A stretch of 64,000 nucleotides of DNA from Leisingera sp. ANG1 (GTDB lineage Bacteria; Pseudomonadota; Alphaproteobacteria; Rhodobacterales; Rhodobacteraceae), in assembly GCF_000203975.2 (NCBI RefSeq), contig NZ_AFCF02000009.1, forward strand, positions 307,552 to 371,551, given 5' to 3'. Position numbers and translations under genes: made by a program. Positions 55,672 to 64,000 of this stretch are shown here, in pieces (position 1 is the stretch's first letter; each line of letters opens with the position of its first letter). The notes beneath the pieces were generated by a model. It saw only the letters and a list, made by a program, of their open reading frames with translations. It had not been told where the DNA came from and did not search any database.

Positions 55672-56583
55672 TCACCGGTACAGAGCAGAGTTCAGGTAGC
55701 GCAGGCCGGTGTCGATCACCACGGTGACCACCCGCTTGCCTGGCCCCAGTTCGCGCGCCCGCTGCAGCGCCGCCCAGATATTGGCGCCGGAGGTGATACC
55801 GCCCAGCAAGCCTTCCTGCTGCGCCAGCATGCGAGCCGCGGCAAAGGCGTCCTCGTCCCGGACCGGCACCACGTCGTCGATCAGGTCGCGGCGCAGGATC
55901 TTGGGCTGGAAGGACAGCCCGATCCCCTCCAGCTGATGGGTGCCGCTGGTGTCGCCGCCCGACAGGTTGCGCACGTAGTACGGCTCGATGGCGATGATGC
56001 GGGTTTCGGGGTTCACCTCCTTCAGCACCTCGGCATTGCCGGAGATGCAGCCGCCGCCGCCGGTTGCCATCACGAATTCATCCACCGCCCCGTCCAGCTG
56101 CGACAGGATCTCCCGCGCCATACCGTGATAGCCGCGCTTGTTGTCCATGTTGTTGACCTGATCGGTCCAGAAGACGCCGGGTTCCGCCGCCAGTTCCCTG
56201 GCCCGTGCGATGGTGCGGTCGATCACGCCGGCGGTCAGGATGCCGCCCTCGGCGTGGATGATCTCCACCTTGGCGCCATAGGCGCGCATGGTCTGCAGCT
56301 TTTCCTCCGAGAACGCATTGGAAGAGACGAAATGCGCCTGGTAGCCGCGGGTGGCGCAGACCATCGCCAGCGAGCTGCCGGTGCTGCCGCCGGTGTATTC
56401 CACCACCCTGCCGCCGGGTTCCAGATCGCCGCGCCGCTCCGCCCCTTCGATCATCGACAGCGCCATCCGGTCCTTCATGCTGCCGGTCGGGTTGGCGCCC
56501 TCCCATTTCACCCAGACCTCGGCCATGTCCGGGGTGGTCAGATGCTTCAATTGAACAAGCGGCGTGTTTCCGATGGCGTTCAT
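55672..56583 (-). CDS. PLP-dependent cysteine synthase-family protein
   Basis: Fold-type II PLP enzyme of 303 residues related to O-acetylserine sulfhydrylase/CBS. It begins MNAIGNTPLVQLKHL, with the PLP lysine in PTGSMKDRMA and the substrate loop EYTGGSTGSSLAMV. The later segment LEGIGLSFQPKILRRD is typical. GGGAG precedes the ATG at 56583; the frame to 56850 runs into the HxlR gene and is rejected. The exact reaction is uncertain. It is divergent from HxlR with two operator-like sites between. Confidence 0.9.
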   Translation of the reverse strand: MNAIGNTPLVQLKHLTTPDMAEVWVKWEGANPTGSMKDRMALSMIEGAERRGDLEPGGRVVEYTGGSTGSSLAMVCATRGYQAHFVSSNAFSEEKLQTMRAYGAKVEIIHAEGGILTAGVIDRTIARARELAAEPGVFWTDQVNNMDNKRGYHGMAREILSQLDGAVDEFVMATGGGGCISGNAEVLKEVNPETRIIAIEPYYVRNLSGGDTSGTHQLEGIGLSFQPKILRRDLIDDVVPVRDEDAFAAARMLAQQEGLLGGITSGANIWAALQRARELGPGKRVVTVVIDTGLRYLNSALYR

Positions 56584-56612
56584 GCGGCGGGTCTCCCTTG
56601 CTGCGCGACTCA

Positions 56613-56627
56613 CTTTCAAAATTAAAG
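56613..56627. promoter_or_regulatory. HxlR-type operator 1
   Basis: CTTTCA-AAA-TTAAAG, an interrupted dyad in the 117-bp gap between the PLP-enzyme gene and hxlR-type gene. A second copy lies at 56645. Confidence 0.55.
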
Positions 56628-56644
56628 TGACTATGTGCCAGTGG

Positions 56645-56659
56645 CTTTCATTTTTAAAG
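56645..56659. promoter_or_regulatory. HxlR-type operator 2
   Basis: CTTTCA-TTT-TTAAAG, identical arms to the copy 32 bp (about three helical turns) upstream. Likely paired sites for the adjacent HxlR protein. Confidence 0.55.
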
Positions 56660-56700
56660 TCTCTTAGTGTGAGAGGGCTAATACCCTCAGGAGACGCGCC

Positions 56701-57075
56701 GTGACCCAACCGCAGACCAAGTACCGCTCGCGCTGTTCGATTGCCCGCACGCTGGATGTGCTGGGGGACAAGTGGACGCTCTTGGTGGTGCGCGACCTGA
56801 TGTGGCACGGCAAGCATACGTTTCAGGAGCTCCAGGCAAGCGAGGAGCATATCGCCGCCAACCTGCTGTCAGAGCGGCTGAAGCGGCTGATGGCGCTGGG
56901 GCTGGTGGCGCGGGAGGCCTATCAGGACCGGCCGGTGCGCTACCGCTATGCGCTGACGGAGGAGGGCCGTAGCCTGGAGGCGCTGCTGCTGCAGATCATG
57001 GGCTGGGGCCACGCGCATCTGGGCGGCGGATTGTATGACCCGCAAACCGGGCGGACAGTGGCGGAAGCGGATTAA
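56701..57075 (+). CDS. HxlR-family transcriptional regulator
   Basis: Winged-helix regulator of 124 residues (CSIARTLDVLGDKWTLLVVRDLM, recognition segment IAANLLSERLKRL, wing RPVRYRYALTEEG). Starts with GTG at 56701. The HxlR cysteine near the N-terminus (Cys12, SRCSIARTL) is present, compatible with redox or electrophile sensing as in other family members. Its stop overlaps that of the convergent GNAT gene. It probably controls the divergent PLP-enzyme gene. Confidence 0.9.
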   Translation: MTQPQTKYRSRCSIARTLDVLGDKWTLLVVRDLMWHGKHTFQELQASEEHIAANLLSERLKRLMALGLVAREAYQDRPVRYRYALTEEGRSLEALLLQIMGWGHAHLGGGLYDPQTGRTVAEAD

Positions 57076-57791
57076 CCCCTGTGGGCCTCAATCAGCCTTT
57101 TTAGGCTCTGTTTCTGCTGCCCCTCAGCGTCGAAATTGCCAGGGTCGAGCCATTCAGCATAGGCCGCCTCCAGCCGCGGCCATTCGCTGTCCAGCACCGC
57201 ATACCAGGCGGTGTCGCGGTTGCGGCCCTTGTAGACGACGGCCTGGCGGAACAGCCCCTCGTAAGTAAAGCCCAGCCGTTCCGCTGCCCGGCAGGAGGCA
57301 GCGTTCAGGGCGTCGCATTTCCATTCATAGCGGCGGTAGCCCAGGTCATTGAACACCCGCGCCATCATCAGGAACATCGCCTCCGTCGCGGCGGGGGTGC
57401 GCTGCAAGGCGGGCGCATAGGTGATGCCGCCAACCTCAATCACGCCATGCTCGGGCTTGATCCGCATGTAGCTGGCCACACCTTCAGCCCGGCCGCTGGC
57501 GGTGTTGACGATGGCGAAATAGGGCTGCGCGTCGACGCCGCTGGCACCCTGGATCCAGGCGCGCAGTTCGGTTTCGGTGCCAAACGGCCCCCAGGGGATA
57601 TAGGTCCAGATCGCGCCGCTGGGGTCCTGGCTGAAGGCGGCAAACAGATCCGCTGTGTGGCGCGCGGCGTCCAGCGGCTCCACCCGGCAATAGCGGCCTG
57701 CCATACCGTCGTGGCCGGGCAGGCGCGCGCCCTGCCAGTCCGGCAGCGCAGCACCGATGGGCTGTCCGTGGTCATTGATACGCTCGGTCAT
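57072..57791 (-). CDS. RimJ/RimL-type GNAT acetyltransferase
   Basis: GNAT-family protein of 239 residues. It has the pattern GRYCRVEPLDAARHTADLF for the first strand and helix, WTYIPWGPF, the IEVGGITYAPALQRTPAATEA core that replaces the usual acetyl-CoA loop, and RYEWKCDALNAASCRAAERLGF near the end. That is the subgroup seen with HxlR or transport genes. Acceptor unknown. AAAGGA precedes the ATG. Confidence 0.88.
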   Translation of the reverse strand: MTERINDHGQPIGAALPDWQGARLPGHDGMAGRYCRVEPLDAARHTADLFAAFSQDPSGAIWTYIPWGPFGTETELRAWIQGASGVDAQPYFAIVNTASGRAEGVASYMRIKPEHGVIEVGGITYAPALQRTPAATEAMFLMMARVFNDLGYRRYEWKCDALNAASCRAAERLGFTYEGLFRQAVVYKGRNRDTAWYAVLDSEWPRLEAAYAEWLDPGNFDAEGQQKQSLKRLIEAHRG

Positions 57792-57900
57792 GGTCTGGTC
57801 CTTTGCACTCCGGGCAGGCAGATGCCGCCCGCCGGTCTGCCCGCAAACTGGCCCAGCGCAAACGTCCAGAAAGTGAAAACTTTCCCAGACCAGTCAGGCC

Positions 57901-59397
57901 CTAACTGCCGTAAACCGCGCCCCAGCGTTCGATCAGCTGCTGCTGCAGCTGCTTGGCGCGGCGGTTCCAGCTGCGCCCGCCCTGGGGGCGTTCGCGCTGC
58001 GCCCGCGTCAGGCGGTTGCGGGTGTTCTGATCCGCGGTAAAGATGGCAAAGGCCAGCACGGTGCCGTCCGCCGCGGTCATGAAGCCGCCGAGGCCGGAGA
58101 CAAAGTTCAGGGTGCCGGTCTTGGCGGCAACCTTGATCGGGTGGCCCTTGATGGTGCGGCCCTTGGCGTCGCGCATCTGGAACGGTTTCAGCAGCGGTTT
58201 CAGCTGGCCCGCCCTGTAGGCGGCCACCAGCGCGCCGGTCAGATCCGCCGGTGTCATCCGCGAGTCCCCGCCCAGGCCGGAGTGATCCACCAGCCGGCTG
58301 CCGGACATGCCGTATTTGCCCGCGGCCCAGCGGCTCATCTCTGCAGCCGACGCCTTGAGCGAGGCCGGGCGGCCCGCGCGGGCGGCGGTGGCGGACATGC
58401 CGATCATCTCTGCCATCAGGTTGTTGGAGTATTTCAGCATTGCCTTCAGCAGCACATCCAGCGGCGGGCTGTGGTGCTGGGCCAGCAGGGTGGCAGACGG
58501 CAGCGCGCGGGTCTCCTTGGGCTTGGAGAGTTTTATGCCGTTGGCGCGTGCCAGGGTGCGGAACACGTCCCCCGCATAAGCCGCCGGGTTGCGTACCGGC
58601 AGCCAGCGGGAGCCGCCCTTGCCCAGCGCCTTGGAGGCGACGGTCCAGTGGTCCACCCCGCCCTTCTCCGCATAGGTATAAACCGGCACCGCGCGGGACT
58701 GGATCGCCATCCGGGCAGTGGCCACCTCGGGGCGGTATTTCTCAGTACGGGCGTCCATGGTGATCGCCCAGCTGCCGCCCGCGGCGCGTTTCCACTCGAA
58801 ATGCACCCGGTTGAAGTTCAGCGAGATACCGGACACCGCAGGGGAATAGCCGACATGATCGGGCTGGTCCGGGTCGATGGTTTTGACCGACGGCAGCGCG
58901 CCGTCCCAGACCAGGAACTTGCCGCGCACCTCGCGCACGCCGGCGGTCTTCAGCGATTTTGCCAGCAGCGCCAGATGGTCGGTGTTCAAGAGCGGGTCGC
59001 CGCCGCCCGCCAGGATCAAATCGCCCTTTACCACGCCGCCGGACACGCCGCCGGTGGCGAGGATGCGGGTCTCAAACCGGTGGTCCGCGCCCAGCACATC
59101 CAGCGCATAAAGCGCGGTCAGCGCCTTGGCGACGCTGGCGGGCGGCAGGGCCTGAGAGCCGCCGGAGGATTCCAGCAGCTTGCCGGTCTTCACATCCGCC
59201 ACTGCACAGACCGCCTCGCCGCGCAGCCCCGCGCGTTCGATCAGCGCCTTGAGGCCATCGGCACCCGCGGCCAGAGAGCTCACCTTGCGGGCAACAGGCC
59301 GCAAGGAAACCGCCGGCGCATTGGCCAGCGCAGAGGAGCCCGCCAATGCGGCAAGCCCGGAAAGGAGGAATGTCCGGCGTGAAGTCATCTTGTTCAT
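57901..59397 (-). CDS. dacB: D-alanyl-D-alanine carboxypeptidase/endopeptidase (PBP4, DacB)
   Basis: Periplasmic penicillin-binding protein of family S13, trimming or cross-link-cutting peptidoglycan. The 498-residue precursor has an SRRTFLLSGLAALAG export signal. The catalytic motifs are SVAK (Ser88, Lys91), SNN in KYSNNLMAEM and KTG in AAKTGTLNF. It ends LIERWGAVYGS. It is divergent from the EamA gene at 59500. Confidence 0.95.
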   Translation of the reverse strand: MNKMTSRRTFLLSGLAALAGSSALANAPAVSLRPVARKVSSLAAGADGLKALIERAGLRGEAVCAVADVKTGKLLESSGGSQALPPASVAKALTALYALDVLGADHRFETRILATGGVSGGVVKGDLILAGGGDPLLNTDHLALLAKSLKTAGVREVRGKFLVWDGALPSVKTIDPDQPDHVGYSPAVSGISLNFNRVHFEWKRAAGGSWAITMDARTEKYRPEVATARMAIQSRAVPVYTYAEKGGVDHWTVASKALGKGGSRWLPVRNPAAYAGDVFRTLARANGIKLSKPKETRALPSATLLAQHHSPPLDVLLKAMLKYSNNLMAEMIGMSATAARAGRPASLKASAAEMSRWAAGKYGMSGSRLVDHSGLGGDSRMTPADLTGALVAAYRAGQLKPLLKPFQMRDAKGRTIKGHPIKVAAKTGTLNFVSGLGGFMTAADGTVLAFAIFTADQNTRNRLTRAQRERPQGGRSWNRRAKQLQQQLIERWGAVYGS

Positions 59398-59499
59398 TTT
59401 TAGGGTCAGGAGCGGCTCTACTTCAATCCCCGATCCGCAGCTTTGCGCCGCAAGGTCCGGGCTTTTTCACACGGGCAAGTCCTGCTACCGCTGGCAGCC

Positions 59500-60327
59500 A
59501 TGTTTCAGGCAGTACTCCTCATGTTCGCGGCCATGTCAATGATCCCCGCAGGCGACCTGTGCGGGAAACTGCTGACCGGCGCCGGGCTGGCGACGCCCGC
59601 CTTTGTCGCCTGGTCCCGCTTTGCCATCGGCACCGCGCTGATCCTGCCCTTTGTGCCGCGCCGGGCGTTCTCCCTGCTGGGCGACTGGCGGCTGTGGCTG
59701 CGGGCCGGGCTGCTGACCGGCGGTATCTTCTCCATCCAGCTGGCGCTGCAGACGGAACCGCTGGCCAATGTCTTTGCCGCCTTCTTCATCGGGCCGGTGG
59801 TCAGCTATGTGCTGTCGGTGCTGCTGCTGCGCGAGCAGGCAACCGGCCTGCGCAGCCTGCTGATGGCGCTGGGGTTCCTGGGCGTGCTGATGGTGGTGCG
59901 GCCGGGGTTCGGCGGCTCCGTCAATCTGCTCTGGGCGGTGCTGGCGGGCTGTTTCTACGGCGGCTTCCTGACCAGCTCGCGCTGGCTGGCGCATGTCGGC
60001 ACACCGCTGGAGCTGAGCCTGACGCAGCTGTTGCTGTCGGCCCTGCTGATGCTGCCGCTGGGCCTCGCCAGCCTGCCGGAGTTCACCCCGTCCACCGCCG
60101 CGCTGACGGTGGGGAGTGCGGCGTTCTCGATGCTGGGCAACCTCCTGCTGCTGTTTGCCTATGGCCGGGTGCAGGCGGTAAAACTGGCGCCGATGGTCTA
60201 TTTCCAGCTGGCCGCCGCGGTCGGCCTTGGCTGGGCGGTGTTCAGCCAGCTGCCGGACGCCTGGACCTGGGCAGGGCTGACGGTGGTGCTGTCGGCCGGG
60301 CTGGCCTCAGCCGCCCTCCGTCGCTGA
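59500..60327 (+). CDS. EamA/DMT-superfamily transporter
   Basis: Third DMT exporter of the window, 275 residues and about ten membrane helices in two EamA halves ([47 protein letters not shown]). The ATG at 59500 fits the usual start about 15 residues before the first motif; the frame from 59443 would add a hydrophobic extension. It overlaps the end of nadD by 21 bp (convergent). Substrate unknown. Confidence 0.84.
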   Translation: MFQAVLLMFAAMSMIPAGDLCGKLLTGAGLATPAFVAWSRFAIGTALILPFVPRRAFSLLGDWRLWLRAGLLTGGIFSIQLALQTEPLANVFAAFFIGPVVSYVLSVLLLREQATGLRSLLMALGFLGVLMVVRPGFGGSVNLLWAVLAGCFYGGFLTSSRWLAHVGTPLELSLTQLLLSALLMLPLGLASLPEFTPSTAALTVGSAAFSMLGNLLLLFAYGRVQAVKLAPMVYFQLAAAVGLGWAVFSQLPDAWTWAGLTVVLSAGLASAALRR

Positions 60328-60939
60328 CCAGCCGCCGCGGGCGCGGATTTCGGTCGAGCTGGCCTCCACCATCGGCAGGTTCACGAAACACCAGGCCGGG
60401 CTGTCGGCCTGCGCCAGCAGGCGGCTTTCGCTGCCTTTCAGCATCGCGTGGCGGTAGATCCGCGCGGCGGGTGAAAACCGGGCTGAGATCCGGTCGCCGG
60501 GCCGCGCCAGCACCCCCACCGGCACCGTGTCGAGGATCTGCTGCCAGTCTTTCCAGCGGTGGAAATGGGTCAGGTTGTCGGCCCCCATCAGCCAGACAAA
60601 GCGCACGCCGGGATGGCGGCGGCGCAGGTGGCGCAGGGTCTGGGCGGTGTAGCGGGTGCCAAGGTCCGCCTCGATGCCGCTGATATGGATGCGGGGATGC
60701 TGCACCAGCGCCTCTGCCGCTGCGATCCGCCGCTGCAGGGGCGCAGGCTGGCGGGTCTTCAGCGGGTTGCCGGGCGACACCAGCCAGAACAGGTGGTCGA
60801 GCCCGAAGCGTTTCAGCGCCGCATGGGAAATCGCCGCATGGCCGCGGTGCGGCGGGTCAAAGGACCCCCCCAAGAGCCCGACGCTTTGGCCCGGGCGGAT
60901 ATGCGGCAGCTTGCAAACCATGAAGGCCTTGATGCGCAT
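60307..60939 (-). CDS. nadD: nicotinate-nucleotide adenylyltransferase
   Basis: Converts nicotinate mononucleotide and ATP to deamido-NAD. The 210-residue protein has the nucleotidyltransferase motif [11 protein letters not shown] (residues about 24-34) and the ISTEIR-type motif as [12 protein letters not shown] near the C-terminus, with [14 protein letters not shown] between. I keep the ATG at 60939; the ATG at 60921 with AAGG upstream is a reasonable alternative. The 188 bp after its start (60940-61127) show no gene. Confidence 0.95.
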   Translation of the reverse strand: MRIKAFMVCKLPHIRPGQSVGLLGGSFDPPHRGHAAISHAALKRFGLDHLFWLVSPGNPLKTRQPAPLQRRIAAAEALVQHPRIHISGIEADLGTRYTAQTLRHLRRRHPGVRFVWLMGADNLTHFHRWKDWQQILDTVPVGVLARPGDRISARFSPAARIYRHAMLKGSESRLLAQADSPAWCFVNLPMVEASSTEIRARGGWSATEGG

Positions 60940-61127
60940 AGTTTTTGGGAGAGATCAATTGCCGCCTGTGGGCGGCAGTGCAGAACAGCGGAAGTACGGC
61001 AGCACCTGTCCGCCCTGCAGATGGTGCAGCCGCCATGAGACGGGGCAGCTGCACCGCGAAACGCCAAGGGGCCAGAGCCGCCAGCCCCTGCCGGTGTTCC
61101 GCAAACCGGTGTTCCGGCGGGGCCGCG

Positions 61128-61658
61128 TCAGTGGGTATGCGCGGCGGGCGCGGTCAGATGCAGACCCGGTGCCGGATGCGCCAGGTCATGCGGGTCCTGG
61201 CCTGCCGCCGGGATTTCGCTCCAGCTGTTTTCGCCGCTGGCGCATTCCTGCACAGTGGGGAAGAACAGCATCTTCTCCGGCTCCAGCGACCCGTCCAGCT
61301 TGGCGCGGAAGGTGAACTCATCGTAGAAGTCATCCTGCAGCTCGCCGGTCCAGATGATTTCCTTGACGCCGGAGGTGAGCGTCTTGCCGTAGTAGTCGTA
61401 ACTGTTTGCGTAATCGCCAGTCACAGTCTCCAGCGTCCAGCCCGCCTTGGGCATCGGCTTCACCGAAATCACACCCTCTGGGATGGTTATCCGCAATTTC
61501 AGGGTGGCCTCGCCGCTGCAGCCGTGGCCAATCCGCATCACGCCCTTGTAGAAGCTGCCGGTTGCGGCCTCCTGCTGTTCCAGGGTGGCATGGGCCTGAG
61601 CCGCGGTTCCAAAGGCAGCCGCCAGCAGCGCCGCCGAAGCGATTTTCATGAGTGTCAT
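61128..61658 (-). CDS. YcnI-family (DUF1775) copper-associated protein
   Basis: Exported protein of 176 residues; signal peptide (IASAALLAAAFGTAAQA) and a mature N-terminus HATLEQQEA, where the first histidine is the copper ligand of YcnI-type proteins. Family segments are GSFYKGVMRIGHGCSGEATLKL and SEPEKMLFFPTVQECASG; a conserved disulfide is possible (GCSGE, QECAS). It ends with a His-rich AAHTH. I use the ATG at 61658; a GTG at 61679 is possible. It follows the small CxxC gene at 61714. Confidence 0.88.
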   Translation of the reverse strand: MTLMKIASAALLAAAFGTAAQAHATLEQQEAATGSFYKGVMRIGHGCSGEATLKLRITIPEGVISVKPMPKAGWTLETVTGDYANSYDYYGKTLTSGVKEIIWTGELQDDFYDEFTFRAKLDGSLEPEKMLFFPTVQECASGENSWSEIPAAGQDPHDLAHPAPGLHLTAPAAHTH

Positions 61659-61713
61659 CAGTCTTGTCCGTTTGTTCACATGTCAGACGTGCCGGGGGTC
61701 CCGGCGGTGGCTG

Positions 61714-62052
61714 TCATGTGAAGGCTGGCGGCGCCCGGGCCTGGTAAATGGACACAACGCCCAGTGCCGCGATCCAGCCGCCGCGCGCGGCAGTTGCCGT
61801 GCGGCGGTATAGGCAGGAATGCACAGGTGCCTTGGCCTGGGGCAGCACCGCCCCCGCCGCCAGGGTGCAATTCGGGCAGCCTTGGCGGTCTTCGCCGCCG
61901 CCAAAGCCGCAGATATCCGAGGCGGCAAAACCAAAGGCCGCAAACCCCGGATCCGCCGCAACCGGCCGCGCCGCATGCACCCCCGCCAGCAGCGCAAAAC
62001 AGAGCGCCGCCGCCAGCGCCAGCCCCGTCCTGTATCTGTGCCACTGCGTCAT
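61714..62052 (-). CDS. DUF2946-like small exported protein
   Basis: A 112-residue protein with N-terminal hydrophobic segment (GLALAAALCFALLAGVHAA), a CPNC motif (DRQGCPNCTLAAG) and a proline-rich end (YQARAPPAFT). This is the shape of DUF2946 proteins, which often neighbour copper and YcnI genes. It is 55 bp upstream of ycnI on the same strand. A metal role is inference. Confidence 0.7.
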   Translation of the reverse strand: MTQWHRYRTGLALAAALCFALLAGVHAARPVAADPGFAAFGFAASDICGFGGGEDRQGCPNCTLAAGAVLPQAKAPVHSCLYRRTATAARGGWIAALGVVSIYQARAPPAFT

Positions 62053-62279
62053 GGGGACCTGCCCTTCGGGTGCCTTGTTCCTGGCCCCTGTCTAGGGCAC
62101 GGGCGCGGGACATTTGTTGCGCTTGATCAATGTGCTGGAGAGATATTCAGCACCACCAGCCCGCAACAAACGATGGCATCTCACCCCATCAAAAAAGTGC
62201 CTGCTCGCTTGTTGACCTCGCCTTCAGGTGTTGCTGTAACACGGAATATACCGCCTCGCTTTTTTATTGGAGACCTCCA

Positions 62280-62813
62280 TTGCTCAAACTTCGAAACATT
62301 GCCGCGTCCATTGTTTTCAGCACTCTCTTTACCGGTTCCGCCATGGCAGGTGTGAACGAAGATCTGGAGTTTATTGTCACTGAAACGGTGACGGCTGAAC
62401 TGTTCGAAGCTGCCTTGCAATCCCAAAGGCAACTCATTCTGAGTGCCATGAACAACGACCTTCAAGAAAAAGGAATCCGGGTCAGCGATCTGGATTCCTT
62501 CATGGACATTATCATGGAAGAGTTTGTTGCGAGCTTCACAGAAGAAATGCAGAAGCGCACCAAGGATATCTATCTGGACCTTTTCACTAAGAGCGAAATT
62601 CAAGGCATCGCAGCATTTTACCAAACAGCGCCAGGACAGGCTCTCATCCAAAAAACGCCCGCGCTGATGACCCGCGGAGCCGACATGGGCCGGGAGGTCG
62701 GCAGATCCTCTGTCTCCAAGCTGATGCCGCGTGTTACGCGCCGGATGGAAGAAGAAGGCATCATCATCGACAGCCCCTCCGTCACCGACAAGCTTCTGAA
62801 CGCTTTTAACTAG
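62280..62813 (+). CDS. DUF2059-family exported protein
   Basis: A 177-residue exported protein starting with TTG at 62280 (GGAG 8-10 nt upstream), giving the signal peptide LKLRNIAASIVFSTLFTGSAMA. The longer frame upstream to 62130 lacks a ribosome site. The mature part is a DUF2059 helical domain (IYLDLFTKSEIQGIAAFYQT, PGQALIQKTPALMTRGADMG). The gene is less GC-rich than its neighbours. Function of the family is not known. Confidence 0.8.
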   Translation: MLKLRNIAASIVFSTLFTGSAMAGVNEDLEFIVTETVTAELFEAALQSQRQLILSAMNNDLQEKGIRVSDLDSFMDIIMEEFVASFTEEMQKRTKDIYLDLFTKSEIQGIAAFYQTAPGQALIQKTPALMTRGADMGREVGRSSVSKLMPRVTRRMEEEGIIIDSPSVTDKLLNAFN

Positions 62814-62902
62814 AAGACCTGACGCTGGGCAGCTTTGCGTAGCCAGCGAGCCATTGCCGGCCCGCGCCACCAGCCCGGCGCGGGCCGGGAATGGCACCCC
62901 CC

Positions 62903-62947
62903 GGTGCACAGAGGGTGCACAGCCGGTGCACGCTTGGCACCCCCTCG
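62903..62947 (+). repeat. 45-bp element with three GGTGCAC boxes, copy 2
   Basis: GGTGCAC at 62903, 62914 and 62925, again 11 bp apart, followed by GGCACCCCCTCG. It matches the copy at 14314 at 42 of 45 positions. It lies 85 bp before the ettA start on the same strand. Confidence 0.75.
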
Positions 62948-63032
62948 CGCAGGCCTGCTTCCCGCATTGCCCCGCCGCCGCCCATCCGCTATCACTCCCG
63001 CCAGCGAATTTCCCCCTTAACGGAGCGAGCAC

Positions 63033-64000
63033 ATGGCCTCCTACCAGTACGTCTACCACATGCAGGGTGTCTCCAAGACCTACCCGGGTGGCAAGAAATG
63101 CTTTGAAAACATCCACCTCTCCTTCCTGCCCGGCGTGAAGATCGGTGTGGTCGGCGTCAACGGCGCCGGTAAGTCCACGCTGATGAAGATCATGGCCGGC
63201 CTCGACAAGGATTTCACCGGCGAGGCCTGGGCCGCGGAAGGCGCCAAGGTCGGCTACCTGCCGCAGGAGCCGCAGCTGGATGAGAGCCTGAGCGTGCGCG
63301 AAAACGTCATGCTGGGCGTGCAGGCCAAGAAGGACATCCTGGACCGCTACAACGAGCTGGCGATGAACTACTCGGACGAGACCGCCGAGGAGATGGCCAA
63401 GCTGCAGGATGAGATCGACGCCCAGAACCTGTGGGACCTGGACAGCCAGGTCGACGTATCCATGGAGGCGCTCCGCTGCCCGCCGGATGACGCCAAGATC
63501 GCCGACCTGTCGGGCGGTGAGCGCCGCCGCGTCGCGCTGTGCAAGCTGCTCTTGGAAGCGCCTGACATGCTGCTCCTCGACGAACCGACCAACCACCTGG
63601 ACGCCGAGACCATCGCCTGGCTGCAGCAGCACCTCATTGACTACAAGGGCACCATCCTCTGCGTCACCCACGACCGTTACTTCCTGGATGACATCACCGG
63701 CTGGATCCTGGAACTCGACCGCGGCCGCGGCATCCCTTACGAGGGCAACTACTCCGCCTGGCTGGAGCAGAAGGCCAAGCGCCTGGAGCAGGAAGCCCGC
63801 GAGGACAAGGCCAAGCAGAAGACGCTGGAGCGCGAGCTGGAATGGATGCGCCAGGGCCAGAAAGCCCGCCAGGCGAAATCCAAGGCCCGTATTGCTGCCT
63901 ATAACGAGATGGCGTCGCAGTCCGAGCGCGAGAAAGTCGGCCGTGCCCAGATCGTCATTCCGAACGGCCCGCGCCTCGGCTCCAAGGTGATCGAGGTCAA
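63033..64000 (+). CDS. ettA: energy-dependent translational throttle EttA (ABC-F ATPase), partial
   Basis: ABC-F protein that binds the ribosomal E site and gates the first translocation steps according to ATP/ADP. The frame is open to the window end, so only the first 322 residues are seen. The start MASYQYVYHMQGVSKTYPGG is typical of EttA. Walker A is VNGAGKST (residues about 42-49), the signature LSGGERRRVALCKLL, Walker B DMLLLDEPTNHLD, and an arm/linker (KQKTLERELEWMRQGQKARQAKSK, described in part) follows. GGAG is 7 nt before the ATG. Confidence 0.95.
   Translation, partial: MASYQYVYHMQGVSKTYPGGKKCFENIHLSFLPGVKIGVVGVNGAGKSTLMKIMAGLDKDFTGEAWAAEGAKVGYLPQEPQLDESLSVRENVMLGVQAKKDILDRYNELAMNYSDETAEEMAKLQDEIDAQNLWDLDSQVDVSMEALRCPPDDAKIADLSGGERRRVALCKLLLEAPDMLLLDEPTNHLDAETIAWLQQHLIDYKGTILCVTHDRYFLDDITGWILELDRGRGIPYEGNYSAWLEQKAKRLEQEAREDKAKQKTLERELEWMRQGQKARQAKSKARIAAYNEMASQSEREKVGRAQIVIPNGPRLGSKVIEV

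Overview
The window is GC-rich DNA, roughly 63-65 % by eye, from an alphaproteobacterium. It is most likely a marine Rhodobacterales of the roseobacter group (Leisingera, Phaeobacter or Ruegeria-like). This rests on the gene repertoire: a MipZ-type division ATPase, class I lysyl-tRNA synthetase, an NDUFS4-like complex I subunit, the rpsP-bluB-rimM-trmD block, several EamA exporters, candidate CtrA and alphaproteobacterial SOS sites, and a 29-bp intergenic repeat. All of it reads as chromosome. I found no tRNA, rRNA, IS element, integrase or CRISPR array.

Layout. 0-1.2 kb: the end of the F0 ATP synthase operon (atpI-atpB, minus strand). 1.4-10.6 kb: small transporter, regulator and enzyme genes (two EamA exporters, ArsR, LysR/azoreductase, a one-cysteine racemase, a prolyl-tRNA editing protein, an EF-G-like GTPase, two paralogous membrane proteins). 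10.8-24.1 kb: a translation-rich block on the plus strand (ffh, three GNATs, chorismate mutase, rpsP, bluB, rimM, trmD, rplS, rpmE, a DEAD-box helicase, mipZ). It is interrupted by a YegP-like gene and an unrecognised 692-residue coiled-coil protein. 24.1-32.9 kb: a class III adenylate cyclase and MarR regulator divergent from a homogentisate (tyrosine/phenylalanine) catabolic cluster: hmgA, fahA, a metallo-beta-lactamase-fold gene, an FAD monooxygenase, a DUF2783 gene, a VOC protein and maiA. 32.9-41.4 kb: a secreted cysteine-pair protein, an RTX protein, a Tat-type substrate-binding protein divergent from a degenerate MocR regulator, an NDUFS4-like gene, and a GST/MarR pair with two clear operator palindromes. 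41.4-64 kb: uvrB, a low-GC two-gene insert, many small accessory genes, a beta-helix protein, lysS, a cysteine synthase-like/HxlR pair, dacB, nadD, a YcnI copper-type pair, DUF2059 and the start of ettA.

How genes work together. HmgA opens the homogentisate ring, MaiA isomerises maleylacetoacetate and FahA cleaves fumarylacetoacetate. The divergent MarR gene with a palindrome at 25864-25883 is the obvious controller. The monooxygenase, MBL, VOC and DUF2783 genes in the same run suggest an additional oxidative input that cannot be named from sequence. RplS, RpsP, RimM and TrmD form the usual ribosome-maturation neighbourhood.

Most interesting signals: (1) three dispersed paralogues of a secreted family with a C-x10-C pair and a C-terminal HYxRIA...KVLLRS motif; (2) a 45-bp element with three GGTGCAC boxes exactly 11 bp apart, present before both chorismate mutase and ettA; (3) the 692-residue protein with duplicated helical units; (4) a low-GC zinc-ribbon plus two-helix membrane gene pair; (5) a MocR regulator lacking its PLP lysine; (6) an apparent mosaic 5' part of fahA.
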